52,684 nucleotides of DNA, taken from positions 1 through 52,684 of the forward strand of contig NZ_JAVAMB010000027.1 in assembly GCF_030730925.1 (NCBI RefSeq), in the 5' to 3' direction. The notes under the pieces are model-generated. The model was not told the DNA's origin. It saw only the letters and a list, made by a program, of their open reading frames with translations, and ran no database searches. This stretch comes from Flavobacterium sp. DG2-3. GTDB lineage: Bacteria; Bacteroidota; Bacteroidia; Flavobacteriales; Flavobacteriaceae. The translations under genes were made by a program, and so were the position numbers. Numbering within the stretch: the stretch's first letter is position 1; every line of letters begins with the position of its first letter. Positions 8,946 through 18,039 of this stretch are shown piece by piece.

Positions 8946-10520
8946 TTATTTTACTTTATCAATTCTGTAAGTCGTATTGGCAGTATGCGTTTTGCCAAAC
9001 ATATCGGTTGCTTTAATTTCAATAGCATGTTCGCCAATAGCAAGATCAGAAGGAATGTTTCCTCTCCAAACGTGCGTGCTTTTTTCAGGATCTGAAGAAC
9101 GTTTTCCTGGCATTAGCACTTCAGACAATTCCCATTCGTAAACCAATTCTACGTATGAAGGATCTTGAACCTCAACATATTCCATTTCTTTCCATTCGCC
9201 TTGATCCACTCGGTAAAGCACTTTGTCTTTTTTGCTTCCCATAAAGAAATTGGCAAATACACCCGATTTGGTGCGTTTTGCTTTTGCAACCACTTTTGGA
9301 GCAAAAACTTTCATCTGATAATTCTCCGGTTTTCCTGCTACTTTGTAATCTACGGTATATTTATTTCCGTTAAAATGAATAAAAGCATATCCTTTTGGCG
9401 TTCCGTCTCTCATAACCGAAATTGGAATTCCTTTCTCATCCAGTTTTCCTGAATACCAGTCACCAGAAGTGGTTCCGATATTGTAATGATGATGCGGAGT
9501 TTCTTGTAACCATCCTTCTTTTTTACCTAAGAAATCTTGTCTCTGCATGTGTGTATGCGCCGAAAGCGAAAGCGTATTTGGGAAATCTTTCAATAACTCA
9601 AATAATTTCTGACGGTCTTCATCTCTAAAAGCATCATCTTTAGGGTCTGGTTCGCTTATCGGAATGTGGAAAGCCAATACGATTAAATTGTCTTTCGGAA
9701 CTAATTTCAAATCATTTGCTATAAACTGCATTTGCTCATCTGTAAAACCGCCCCAATAGCCTTCGTGATCTCTTGGGTCAGGATATAAAACATCGTCTAG
9801 AACAATAAAATGCACTTTTCCGTAATTGAAAGCATAATTCGCAGGACCAAAATGAGCCTCGTAAGTTTCATCGGCTAAATTATCGGCTTTAGCATCAAAA
9901 TTTAAATCGTGGTTTCCTAAAAGATTGTACCACGGAATTCCAACTTTTTTTACGGCCTGAATATACGGATTGAATAAACTAAGGTCATTTCCAACCAAAT
10001 CTCCCATACTTAATCCGAATGGAATATTTTTGATTCCTTCTACTTCAGCCACAATTCCTCTGGCAAAAAAATCAACTTCTTCTAGATTGTACGGTTGTGG
10101 ATCACCAAAAATAAGTGCTGTAAAATCGTTGGTTTCTTTTTGAGGAGTCAATCCAAAATCTACAGATTCTGGAAGTTTTCCTGTTGGTGCAACGCCTTCA
10201 AATTTACCTTTTGGAGAACCCGCTGGTTTATAATTGTAGAAAAACTGAGGTATATTATCTTTATTGACCTGAATTTTATACCCCGAAGGTTTAATTACGG
10301 CAATAATAGCATCATTGGCTAACGGCAGTTCGTAGTTTCCTTTTTTATCAGTCAAAACCACTTCACGCCCGTTAGTAACAGCAACATTGGCAATTCCTTT
10401 TTCTTTTTTTTCTTTTTTACCGTTTTGATTTACATCTTCAAAAACGATTCCTTTTACAGCTGTTTGTGCTGTCAGAACACCACAAAATAACATTGCACTA
10501 TATATAAATGTCTTTTTCAT
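8946..10520 (-). CDS. Secreted calcineurin-like metallophosphoesterase
   Basis: 524 residues from the ATG at 10520, which gives a signal peptide (MKKTFIYSAM..LTAQ) and avoids overlap with the SusD stop; the longer frame would need a TTG start. An N-terminal Ig-like domain (about 22-125, VKGIVFEDVNQNGK) precedes the metallophosphoesterase core: GDPQ (Asp140), GDLVGN (Asp174), GNHD (203-205), AFHIP and SAHTHM. A C-terminal beta domain follows (about 370-520). This three-part layout matches secreted Bacteroidota phosphoesterases with MetallophosN and MetallophosC domains. All usual metal ligands are visible, so it is probably active as a phosphomonoesterase or phosphodiesterase. Its position between SusD and GDPD points to stepwise breakdown of a phosphate-containing ligand. 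Confidence 0.88.
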   Translation of the reverse strand: MKKTFIYSAMLFCGVLTAQTAVKGIVFEDVNQNGKKEKKEKGIANVAVTNGREVVLTDKKGNYELPLANDAIIAVIKPSGYKIQVNKDNIPQFFYNYKPAGSPKGKFEGVAPTGKLPESVDFGLTPQKETNDFTALIFGDPQPYNLEEVDFFARGIVAEVEGIKNIPFGLSMGDLVGNDLSLFNPYIQAVKKVGIPWYNLLGNHDLNFDAKADNLADETYEAHFGPANYAFNYGKVHFIVLDDVLYPDPRDHEGYWGGFTDEQMQFIANDLKLVPKDNLIVLAFHIPISEPDPKDDAFRDEDRQKLFELLKDFPNTLSLSAHTHMQRQDFLGKKEGWLQETPHHHYNIGTTSGDWYSGKLDEKGIPISVMRDGTPKGYAFIHFNGNKYTVDYKVAGKPENYQMKVFAPKVVAKAKRTKSGVFANFFMGSKKDKVLYRVDQGEWKEMEYVEVQDPSYVELVYEWELSEVLMPGKRSSDPEKSTHVWRGNIPSDLAIGEHAIEIKATDMFGKTHTANTTYRIDKVK

Positions 10521-10528
10521 TTTAAAAT

Positions 10529-11962
10529 TTATTTGTCCCACCAAACTTTAGTATTGATATTGTCGCCTCCTACCATTTCAACAGCTTCCAAATAGTTTTC
10601 GTTATTTTTTATCTGCTGATTATCTGGATACGTAAATCTTGATGGCATAATTCCATCATTTAGCATCGCTGTAGTTTTTGGCAGTACAGGAAATCCTGTT
10701 CGGCGGTATTCAAACCATTGCTGGTAATCTGTAAAATACAATGCATAATATTTTTGCAGCATGATTCTTTCTAATGTTCCATTGTACTGTGCTTCTGGTT
10801 TATTAAAATAAGTTGCTGGAACAACCGCTTTTACATGTTCGATTGCCGATTTAACCCCTTTTTCGTAATGTCCTTGTGCGTCTGCAATAAGTCCGCGTTG
10901 CGCCAATTCTGCTTTAATAAATTCAACCTCAGCATACGTCAGAATAAAAATCTGCATTGGGTTTTGAGCCTGAACATTCAAAAGTGTTGAGGCATTGTAT
11001 TTAAACTGCGAATCTGAACCTGCATAACCGCTGTCAATTCCTTTAAATCCAATTGGAGCATTGGTTACCAAAGCTGTCGCCCCTGTTGCAATTATGGCTC
11101 TTCTTGGGTCTTCAAGCGTATTTAAATTATCTAGAAAAAAAGAAGCCATTTTGATACTCAGGTTAAAATCTTGCGGTCTTCCCCAAGGAGAAACATTTGG
11201 AGAAACTCCCGTCACTTTCAGAATTGCACCTTCAGCTGTATTGGTAAAAACCGGGTAAATTTCTGGATGATCTGCCATATAAGCCAGTTTTGTAAAAGCC
11301 CCTGTTTCTGTTCGGTTGGAAACTCTTAACAGCAATCTCATTTTAAGAGAGTTGGTAAATTTTTTCCATTTCAGAACATTGTTTTGAAACAAAATATCTT
11401 CACTATAAATCATCGCTTTACCAGTATCGTAAAGCGTATTGGCTTTTTCTAAATCGGCTAAAATGGTTTCATAAATAAACTCCTGCGTATCGTACTTCGG
11501 ATATAGTATGGCGTCTTCTCCGCGTACTGCTTCGGTCATTGGCACTGGACCAAAAAGATCGGTAAGATTGGCGTAAACCAATGCATTTAACGTTAAAGCA
11601 ATCGCTTCGTAATTGCCGTCTCCTGCTTTTACAGAAGCCATACGCATTTCTCTGATATTCGAAAGCCATTTGTAATAATTGTTCCAAGCCGAGTTTCCGA
11701 TATTATTGCTTACATCATAACGGTGAAGTCCGCCTGTGATACTTGGATAAGGAAGCGAAACCTGCATTAAATTGAAGGTAACATCTACACTCTGCGTGGC
11801 ATTCTGCGAAGCAATTCCGTAAATAATTGGGTTTAATAAAGTTCCCGGACTTATTTCGGTAATCAGATTCGGATTCTCATTAAGTTCTTCAAAACCATTT
11901 GAACAAGAAATTGTCAGTCCTGTAAGAAGTAGAATTATTGCTGTGATTTTTATCTTTTTCAT
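10529..11962 (-). CDS. SusD/RagB-family outer-membrane lipoprotein (locus 1)
   Basis: 477 residues. Lipoprotein signal with Cys20 (TISCSNGF), then the typical FEELNENPN start and SusD-like helical repeat fold (e.g. YANLTDLFGPVPMTEA, RLLLRVSNR, EVEFIKAELAQRG, WFEYRRTGFP). These motifs resemble the SusD-like_2 branch. SusD proteins cap the SusC channel and bind the ligand at the cell surface. The gene starts 7 bases after susC, so the two are translated together. Ligand unknown; the two phosphoesterases downstream suggest a phosphorylated or phosphodiester compound. Confidence 0.93.
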   Translation of the reverse strand: MKKIKITAIILLLTGLTISCSNGFEELNENPNLITEISPGTLLNPIIYGIASQNATQSVDVTFNLMQVSLPYPSITGGLHRYDVSNNIGNSAWNNYYKWLSNIREMRMASVKAGDGNYEAIALTLNALVYANLTDLFGPVPMTEAVRGEDAILYPKYDTQEFIYETILADLEKANTLYDTGKAMIYSEDILFQNNVLKWKKFTNSLKMRLLLRVSNRTETGAFTKLAYMADHPEIYPVFTNTAEGAILKVTGVSPNVSPWGRPQDFNLSIKMASFFLDNLNTLEDPRRAIIATGATALVTNAPIGFKGIDSGYAGSDSQFKYNASTLLNVQAQNPMQIFILTYAEVEFIKAELAQRGLIADAQGHYEKGVKSAIEHVKAVVPATYFNKPEAQYNGTLERIMLQKYYALYFTDYQQWFEYRRTGFPVLPKTTAMLNDGIMPSRFTYPDNQQIKNNENYLEAVEMVGGDNINTKVWWDK

Positions 11963-11969
11963 TGTCTAA

Positions 11970-14900
11970 TTATAAAGTCAAACTTAAATTGAAACCATAA
12001 GTAGCAGGCGAAGGCATCTGCCCCATTTCTATACCTGGCAAAATAGTATCTCCGTTTAGCGCTGCTGTTTCAGGATCGTAAATTGGAAAATCGGAAACGG
12101 TTGCTAAATCTCTTCCGAAAATGGAAAACTGAAGCGATTGCAATCCTGTATTTTTCAGCCATCTTTTTGGCAGATTATATTGAAGACTGATTTCGCGAAG
12201 CTTTCCAAAAGAAGCATCAAAAGAGTTTGACTCAATATTGGCTCTTCTGTAATAACGAACATACCAGTCTGCTGTTGCTACTTTTTTGGTATTTGGAGAG
12301 TACGATCCATCAGTATTTTGAACTACTCCATCTCCAATGATAAAGCCGTCTGCTCTACCCATTTCGTTAGAATTTAATTTCCCTTGTTCAGAAAGTTTGT
12401 GGTGTGTCTGCGAATAAATAATACCGCCGTACTGACCATCAATTGTTACATTCATGGTAAAATTTCCAATAGAAAAACCGTTAGTCAAACCGCCTTTCCA
12501 TTTTGGACTTGCATCGCCGATATATTGAATCGCTTCAGGATATGCAGGAAGCCCTGCATTGTCGTATACAATCTGTCCATCAGGAGATCTCACAAATCCG
12601 AAACCATAAATAGCACTTGTAGTTCCGCCAACTTTTGCAATGATTGAGGCTGTTCCTCCCGTACCAATAATCTGCTGTCCGTCAATCCCTTCTGGCAGTT
12701 CCATTACTTTGTTCCAGTTTCTTGACCAGTTCATCGTTGCATTCCATTTGAAATTCTCGCCATCAATAATTTTTCCGCCAAGCGTAAGTTCGATTCCGCG
12801 GTTTCTCACTTTACCTCCGTTTAAAACTGCTCCGCTGTAACCTGTAGAAAAATCCATCGGAATATCGATAATCTGGTTTTTAGTCACACTTTCGTAAACT
12901 GTACCATCAAACGTAAGTCTGTTTTTCAGCATTCTAATTTCAAAACCAGTCTCAAAACTTGTCGTAATTTCTGGTTTAAAATGATCATTATATAAAACTG
13001 TTAAAGTCTGAGCCGAACTTGGAAAAGCACTTTGCCCATAATATTTCTGTGTTTTATAAGGTTCTGTATCGTTTCCTACCTGAGCAAAAGAAAGTCTGTA
13101 TTTTAAGAAATCAATCGCTTTTGGAAGACTGAACATTTCTGAAAGAACCGCACTTGTATTAATCGACGGATAAAAGAAAGAATTGTTTTCTACTGGAAGC
13201 GTACTAGTCCAGTCATTTCTTCCTGTGATATCTACAAAAAGCATATCTCGGTACGACATAGAAACCAAACCGTACAAACTATTCATTTTTTTATTGGCAT
13301 CGCCTAAAGTTAAAATCGGTGCGCTTGAACCATTTGAAAGTTTGTAAACGCCAGGAACTACTAAACCAGTTACTTCAGCCTCTGTTCTTCTGTATTTATA
13401 GCTCATCGCGTTTCCTCCTGCTGAAGCCGAAAGCGAGAATTTGTCTCCAAAATCTTTTTTGTATGAAAGCAAAAAGTCAGAGTTGATTTCTTGTTTAAAA
13501 ACGTCTTGTCTTTCGTAAAATCCTTTCGCATATCTGTTGATGCTGTACGGTCTTTTCTGTTCTCTAGTCTGATTGTAAGTGTTCATAGAAGAACGCAACA
13601 TTAATTCCAGATTTGGAGACAACGTAATATTGGCAAACAAATTCCCTACAATTTGATCGCTGTCTAATGTATTAGTCGCTTCATAAGCAATCAAATACGG
13701 ATTATCTATGAAAGAACTGAACGGATGCAGCTGCGCAATCTGCTCTTTGCCTTTCTCCCAAATTGGACGGTACCAATCTAAATCAATGTTTGGCTGTTGG
13801 AAAATCATGAAATACGCGATAGAACCATTGTTATAACCTGTAGAAGGAAGATTATCACTGTTTCTCGTATTATAATTTACCGTTGTTCCCAATTTAATTT
13901 TATCAGAAACCTGATAATTAGCATTTACAGCAGCGGTAACTCTGTCAAAACCAGTATTTGGCATAATCCATTCGTTCTTCTGATTTCCAAGAGAAAGACG
14001 CATCGAGCCTTTGTTGTCGCCTCCTTGAATAGAAATATTATTGTTTAAAGTAACACCTGTTCTCCAAAAATCTTTACGGTTGTCTCTGTAAGATTGCCAA
14101 GGCGTTCTTTCTGGAGATTGTCCTTGCACAGCAGGATCATACTGGTAGAAATTCTGTCCTGTAAAAGCTGGTCCCCAAGCACTGCTCGTTCCGCTTGTCG
14201 AAGTTCCGTCTTCAGAATTTCCGTAAGAGTAATATTGATTTCCCGCAGCATCTGGCGAATTTCCAGTCCCTTGCCCGTATTTATATTGATAATCTGGCCA
14301 TCTTTGGATGACGTCGAAAGTGGCTCCTGTATTGAAAGAAATTCCTAAACCTTTGTTTTTCTTTCCCGATTTTGTGGTAATAATTAAAGCACCGTTTGCC
14401 GCACGGCTACCATATAGCGCAGTTGCACCTGCACCTTTAAGCACTGTTACCGCATCAATATCATCCAGATTAAGGTCTGAAATACCGTTTCCGTAATCAA
14501 TTGGAGAATCTTCTCCCATATACGCGCTTGTTGAACCAGAAGTAGTCATTTCTGCGTTTACAGGAACTCCGTCTACCACAATCAGTGCATAATTTCCTTT
14601 CGGACTCAACGATCTATTTCCTCTAAGGGTAATTTGTTGTGAATTTAAAGGTCCTGAACCTGTAGAAGTAATGCTTAATCCAGCCACTTTTCCTTTTAAT
14701 CCAGACGACCAGTTATTTGGTCTTCCTTGCGATAAACTTTCAGATTTTATGGTCTGCTGCGAAAATCCTAATCGTTTTTCTTCTCTTTTAATTCCTAAAG
14801 CCGTTACGACAACTTCGTTCAATTCGCTTGTACTCAATTTCATTGTTACCGTAATGGGGTTTGCACTAGCAGCAACTTCCTGAGAAATATAACCTACGTA

Positions 14901-15365
14901 CGAAATAACCAAAACAGCAGAAGAGCTTACAGCAAAACTGAAATTCCCTTCCATATCGGTCATGGTGCTGGTTCTGGTTCCTTTTTCTAGAACGGTAACA
15001 CCAGGCATTGGCATACCGCTTTCGTCCAAAACTTTTCCGCGAACATTCATTTGAGCGCGAAGATTTTTGGTAACGGTAATCGTATTGTTGAGTTTTCTGA
15101 ATGACAATCCCGTTTTAGCCGAGATTTTTGTCAATACTCCGTCTAGACTTTCTTTTTCTGCATAGATCGAAATGCGCTGTGATGTTGCTGATATTTTTTC
15201 ATCAAAAACAAAAGTAAAAGTCGTTTTCTGTTCTACTGCCTTAAAAAAATCGGTGATAGTTGCATCTTTTAGATTCAGGCTTATTTGTACGTCCTTCGCA
15301 GATTGTCCTAAGGCAAATCCGTTAAAGGAAAAAATTAATAAAATCATTAAGTAAAGATTTTTCAT
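11970..15365 (-). CDS. SusC/RagA-family TonB-dependent transporter (locus 1)
   Basis: 1131 residues from ATG 15365, which gives the signal peptide MKNLYLMILL..ALGQ; an ATG at 15407 would add 14 residues ahead of it. Order: STN domain about 22-75 (ITDFFKAVEQKTTFTFVFDE), carboxypeptidase-like beta domain about 88-170 (GKVLDESGMPMPGVTVLEKG), TonB plug with SusC signatures (VVVTALGIKREEK, LYGSRAANGALIITTK), then a 22-strand barrel. The STN domain is the part that contacts FecR-type anti-sigma factors, which matches the adjacent sigma/FecR pair: substrate binding at SusC would signal through FecR to the sigma factor. It is the transport gene of locus 1. A hairpin lies between fecR and this gene (15444-15477). 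Confidence 0.93.
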   Translation of the reverse strand: MKNLYLMILLIFSFNGFALGQSAKDVQISLNLKDATITDFFKAVEQKTTFTFVFDEKISATSQRISIYAEKESLDGVLTKISAKTGLSFRKLNNTITVTKNLRAQMNVRGKVLDESGMPMPGVTVLEKGTRTSTMTDMEGNFSFAVSSSAVLVISYVGYISQEVAASANPITVTMKLSTSELNEVVVTALGIKREEKRLGFSQQTIKSESLSQGRPNNWSSGLKGKVAGLSITSTGSGPLNSQQITLRGNRSLSPKGNYALIVVDGVPVNAEMTTSGSTSAYMGEDSPIDYGNGISDLNLDDIDAVTVLKGAGATALYGSRAANGALIITTKSGKKNKGLGISFNTGATFDVIQRWPDYQYKYGQGTGNSPDAAGNQYYSYGNSEDGTSTSGTSSAWGPAFTGQNFYQYDPAVQGQSPERTPWQSYRDNRKDFWRTGVTLNNNISIQGGDNKGSMRLSLGNQKNEWIMPNTGFDRVTAAVNANYQVSDKIKLGTTVNYNTRNSDNLPSTGYNNGSIAYFMIFQQPNIDLDWYRPIWEKGKEQIAQLHPFSSFIDNPYLIAYEATNTLDSDQIVGNLFANITLSPNLELMLRSSMNTYNQTREQKRPYSINRYAKGFYERQDVFKQEINSDFLLSYKKDFGDKFSLSASAGGNAMSYKYRRTEAEVTGLVVPGVYKLSNGSSAPILTLGDANKKMNSLYGLVSMSYRDMLFVDITGRNDWTSTLPVENNSFFYPSINTSAVLSEMFSLPKAIDFLKYRLSFAQVGNDTEPYKTQKYYGQSAFPSSAQTLTVLYNDHFKPEITTSFETGFEIRMLKNRLTFDGTVYESVTKNQIIDIPMDFSTGYSGAVLNGGKVRNRGIELTLGGKIIDGENFKWNATMNWSRNWNKVMELPEGIDGQQIIGTGGTASIIAKVGGTTSAIYGFGFVRSPDGQIVYDNAGLPAYPEAIQYIGDASPKWKGGLTNGFSIGNFTMNVTIDGQYGGIIYSQTHHKLSEQGKLNSNEMGRADGFIIGDGVVQNTDGSYSPNTKKVATADWYVRYYRRANIESNSFDASFGKLREISLQYNLPKRWLKNTGLQSLQFSIFGRDLATVSDFPIYDPETAALNGDTILPGIEMGQMPSPATYGFNLSLTL

Positions 15366-15415
15366 CTTTATATACTTATTGAAAAAAAATTGTAGTTTCG
15401 TGTTCATTACTGTTA

Positions 15416-15425
15416 GGCTATAAAT
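15416..15425 (-). promoter_or_regulatory. TTTATAGCC element in the susC leader (locus 1)
   Basis: Minus-strand ATTTATAGCC, 50 bases before the ATG at 15365 and about 20 bases after the hairpin. The same TTTATAGCC core sits at the equivalent place in locus 2 (31921-31930). It may be part of a promoter or a processing/leader element; function is inference. Confidence 0.4.
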
Positions 15426-15443
15426 TTTATTTTTAGTCTTTAA

Positions 15444-15477
15444 AATGCCCGTTTCCGTTGCACCGGAGGCGGGTTTT
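15444..15477. terminator. Hairpin between fecR and susC (locus 1)
   Basis: Stem CCCGttTCCG / CGGAggCGGG (10 pairs, two of them G-T) with T tracts on both sides. It lies 15 bases after the fecR stop and before susC, so it could end the sigma-fecR transcript or attenuate readthrough. The longer T tract is on the plus strand. Confidence 0.65.
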
Positions 15478-15491
15478 GTTTTTTTCTTTTT

Positions 15492-16442
15492 TTAAGGCGT
15501 CTTTTTTCTTATAGTAATTTGGTTTTTAGTTGTGTAATTTATTTTTAGCTGTTTCAAATAGGCAATACTTTCTAAGACATTTTCTAGTTTTTCGTCTTTA
15601 AACTTTCCAGAAATAGTAAGGTCGTTCAATTCCTGATCTTCAATCACGATATCGACATTGTACCAATTTTCAATAATTTTAACGGTTTCTGAAAGTTTGG
15701 TATTCTTAAGTATGATGGTGTTGCTGATCCAAGCAATTTTATCATCGCTGTTTTCGGTAGAAATCTGTAAATCGGAATTCTTGATTAAATCGGCTTGCTG
15801 ATTTTTGGTAATCTGCACTTTTTTTCCAGTTGGTGAAGTAACTTCAACTTTTCCTGTAATCACGCTTACTTTCGTATCGTGATGATTATAAGAATTAATG
15901 TCAAATGAAGTTCCTAAAACTCTCACTTTTACATCGTGGGTTTGCACTATAAAAGGTCTTTTGACATCTCTAAAAACTTTAAAATAAGCCTGTCCTGTCA
16001 GTTGTATATTTCTTGTCGTTTGAAATTCTTCGGGATACGTAACACTACTGTTGGAGTTTAATACAATGACACTGCCGTCTTCCAGATAAATTTCTTTCTT
16101 TTCTCCTTTGGCAGTAATCTGAGTGATTTCTTTTGGTTTGAAAATAAATTTAGCCGCGGTAAATGCAATAGTAAGTCCGGTAACTAAAACGGCTGCTACT
16201 TTTAATGCTTTTCTAAATGAATATTTTTTTGGCTTAACCTGTAATTCTAAAAGTATTTTATTTAGAATAACGTCGCCTTTTTCATCAGATATATTATTTT
16301 CTAAATCTGATGACTGCTCCTGCATTTTATCAAAAAATGTTTCAACAGCTGCTTTTTCTTCGGGTGTGCAGGTACCTTCTTCGTATTTTTTTGCCAGAAG
16401 CAAAAAGTTTTCTTTTTTCAAAATATATGCTTTTATAGACAA
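15492..16442 (-). CDS. FecR-family anti-sigma factor (locus 1)
   Basis: 316 residues. N-terminal cytoplasmic anti-sigma region (about 10-75), one membrane span about 80-101 (LKVAAVLVTGLTIAFTAAKF), FecR domain about 107-205 (GEKKEIYLEDGSVIVLNSNS, GQAYFKVFRDVKRPFIVQT) and a C-terminal DUF4974/STN-like domain about 245-312 (TKLSETVKIIENWYNV). It would hold the sigma factor inactive until the periplasmic side senses the SusC STN domain. It follows the sigma gene by 68 bases and is separated from susC by a hairpin, so sigma-fecR is a regulatory unit feeding the transport operon. Confidence 0.92.
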   Translation of the reverse strand: MSIKAYILKKENFLLLAKKYEEGTCTPEEKAAVETFFDKMQEQSSDLENNISDEKGDVILNKILLELQVKPKKYSFRKALKVAAVLVTGLTIAFTAAKFIFKPKEITQITAKGEKKEIYLEDGSVIVLNSNSSVTYPEEFQTTRNIQLTGQAYFKVFRDVKRPFIVQTHDVKVRVLGTSFDINSYNHHDTKVSVITGKVEVTSPTGKKVQITKNQQADLIKNSDLQISTENSDDKIAWISNTIILKNTKLSETVKIIENWYNVDIVIEDQELNDLTISGKFKDEKLENVLESIAYLKQLKINYTTKNQITIRKKTP

Positions 16443-16510
16443 GTCACATTTTTTGAATCAAACAAGTAGTCGAAAATACAGGCTTAACGTTTTCTTAAAA
16501 CGAGTATTTT

Positions 16511-17098
16511 TTAGTTAACATAAAAGAAAGCTGCCCAGTAAAAAAGAAGATAATTATAAGACGCAGAATTTAAACGCAGCTGCTTAAGCGCATTGCTGAT
16601 ATGTTTTTCTACGGTATGAATGGAGAGGTTTAATTTTGCTGCAATTTCGGCATTCGAAAAATGATCCATTCTGCTGAGTAAAAAGACTTCTCGGCATTTT
16701 GGAGTCAATTTATTGATCTGTTCATTGATATTTCTTTCGAAATCAACATATTCTAGATCGTTTAAAGATAAACTTGGATCTGGAATAGTTTCTAATACTT
16801 CAATATGCTGCTGATCAAATTTGAGGTTTCTAAGCTGATTTGCAATTTTGTATTTTACAGCCCTAAACAAGTAGGCTTCAAGGTTTAGGATTATCGTATT
16901 TGAAGCATTTTTCCAAAGACTAATAAAGATTTCCTGAACGATATCTTCGCAGACTGCTTCGTCTTTGTAGATTTTAAAAGCATACGAATAAAGCTTTTTC
17001 CAATACCTATTAAAAATAATTGAAAACGCAGTATCGTTTCCCTCAAAAATCAGTTTTTGAAGTTCATCGTCTGTCATTTTCAAAAGATCTTTTTTCAT
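16511..17098 (-). CDS. ECF sigma-70 factor, FecI type (locus 1)
   Basis: 195 residues. Region 2 at about 25-92 (FNRYWKKLYSYAFKI, CEDIVQEIFISLWKN) and region 4 at about 128-178 with its helix-turn-helix (FSNAEIAAKLNLSIHTVEKH). There is no extra domain. Such Bacteroidota sigma factors act with the adjacent FecR to switch on the neighbouring susCD operon. The gene diverges from the DeoR gene; an AATTTAAC/GTTAAATT inverted repeat lies 53 bases upstream. The C-terminus ends hydrophobic (YNLLFYW-like), which is slightly unusual but short. Confidence 0.92.
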   Translation of the reverse strand: MKKDLLKMTDDELQKLIFEGNDTAFSIIFNRYWKKLYSYAFKIYKDEAVCEDIVQEIFISLWKNASNTIILNLEAYLFRAVKYKIANQLRNLKFDQQHIEVLETIPDPSLSLNDLEYVDFERNINEQINKLTPKCREVFLLSRMDHFSNAEIAAKLNLSIHTVEKHISNALKQLRLNSASYNYLLFYWAAFFYVN

Positions 17099-17150
17099 AA
17101 TAGTTAAAAAAGCAAATGAAAAGCATCAAACAAAAAATACCTAAAAAGCT

Positions 17151-17171
17151 AATTTAACTTTGTGTTAAATT
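17151..17171. promoter_or_regulatory. Perfect 8-bp inverted repeat in the sigma/deoR divergent gap
   Basis: AATTTAAC, 5-base spacer, GTTAAATT. It lies between the sigma factor start (17098) and the DeoR-family gene start (17272), a typical position for a repressor operator. Which protein binds it is not shown. Confidence 0.45.
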
Positions 17172-17240
17172 ACACTACGAAAGACTGCTGCACTATATTT
17201 CCTATGTAGGCGATAGTAGGCAAATATTCATTAAACAATG

Positions 17241-17248
17241 TATATTTG
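17241..17248 (+). promoter_or_regulatory. TAnnTTTG promoter box for the DeoR-family gene
   Basis: TATATTTG, 23 bases before ATG 17272, matches the Bacteroidota -7 consensus. No clear TTG upstream box at the usual distance. Confidence 0.45.
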
Positions 17249-17271
17249 CATTTCATAAAAACATTTTTTGA

Positions 17272-18021
17272 ATGCTAAAGGAAGAACGTTTTGACAAAAT
17301 ATTAAAATTGCTAAGCCGAGATGAGAAAGTCAACTACAGCGGATTGGCACAGGAACTGAATGTTTCTGAAGATACCGTCAGAAGAGATATTGAACAGCTT
17401 CATAACAACGGACTGCTTTCTAAAGTCCGCGGAGGCGCTATTCCGATATTAAAAAATCCTTTAAGTTTTGTAGACCGAGCTTCGTATCAAACAGACAAAA
17501 AAGAAATTATAGCACTCAAAGCGCAGCAGTTTATTCAAGATGGCCAGACTATTTTTATGGATGGCGGAACGACGAACTGCAGTATAGCGGCTAAACTTCC
17601 GATCGGAATTAAATTGAAAATTATAACCAATAATATTCCTTTAGTACAAGTACTTTCGAATCATAAAAATGTTGAAGTTATCTTACTTGGCGGAATATAC
17701 AATACACAAACCCAAACCACTGAAGGCGTTAAGGCCTGCGAGGAAATAGGTTTGTATATTGCTGATATTTATCTTTTGGGAACTTGCGGCGTTGATAGCA
17801 AATTTGGCGTAACAGCCAGTTTCTTTGGAGACAGCGGTATTAAAACAGCTATGTCTAAGGCTGCTAAAAATATTATCGCTCTTGCGAATGAGGAAAAGCT
17901 AAATACGACCGAACCTTTTAAAGTCTGCGCTATAGAAGAGGTAGCCGTGCTTATAACCGATCTTGCCAGCAACGACAGCAGACTAGACGGTTACCGCAGA
18001 AAAGAAACTAAAATTGTTTAA
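17272..18021 (+). CDS. DeoR-family transcriptional regulator
   Basis: 249 residues. N-terminal helix-turn-helix about 5-57 (KVNYSGLAQELNVSEDTVRR, then RGGAI), followed by the DeoR C-terminal sensor domain about 75-230 with sugar-phosphate isomerase-like motifs (FMDGGTTNCSI, LLGTCGVDSKFG). DeoR proteins usually repress sugar, nucleoside or glycerol-3-phosphate genes and are released by a phosphorylated intermediate. It stands alone on the plus strand, divergent from locus 1 and convergent with the VOC gene (18 bases between stops). Because locus 1 encodes a GDPD that could yield glycerol-3-phosphate, control of locus 1 by this protein is a testable but unproven idea. Confidence 0.9.
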   Translation: MLKEERFDKILKLLSRDEKVNYSGLAQELNVSEDTVRRDIEQLHNNGLLSKVRGGAIPILKNPLSFVDRASYQTDKKEIIALKAQQFIQDGQTIFMDGGTTNCSIAAKLPIGIKLKIITNNIPLVQVLSNHKNVEVILLGGIYNTQTQTTEGVKACEEIGLYIADIYLLGTCGVDSKFGVTASFFGDSGIKTAMSKAAKNIIALANEEKLNTTEPFKVCAIEEVAVLITDLASNDSRLDGYRRKETKIV

Positions 18022-18039
18022 TGCTTTTTTAATTAATGA

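Noticed and set aside
10521..10544. Longer start of the phosphoesterase and similar long starts at 19665, 23756, 28303, 31901 and 40858
   Set aside because: They need TTG or GTG and place non-secretory residues before clear signal peptides; the inner ATG starts fit better.
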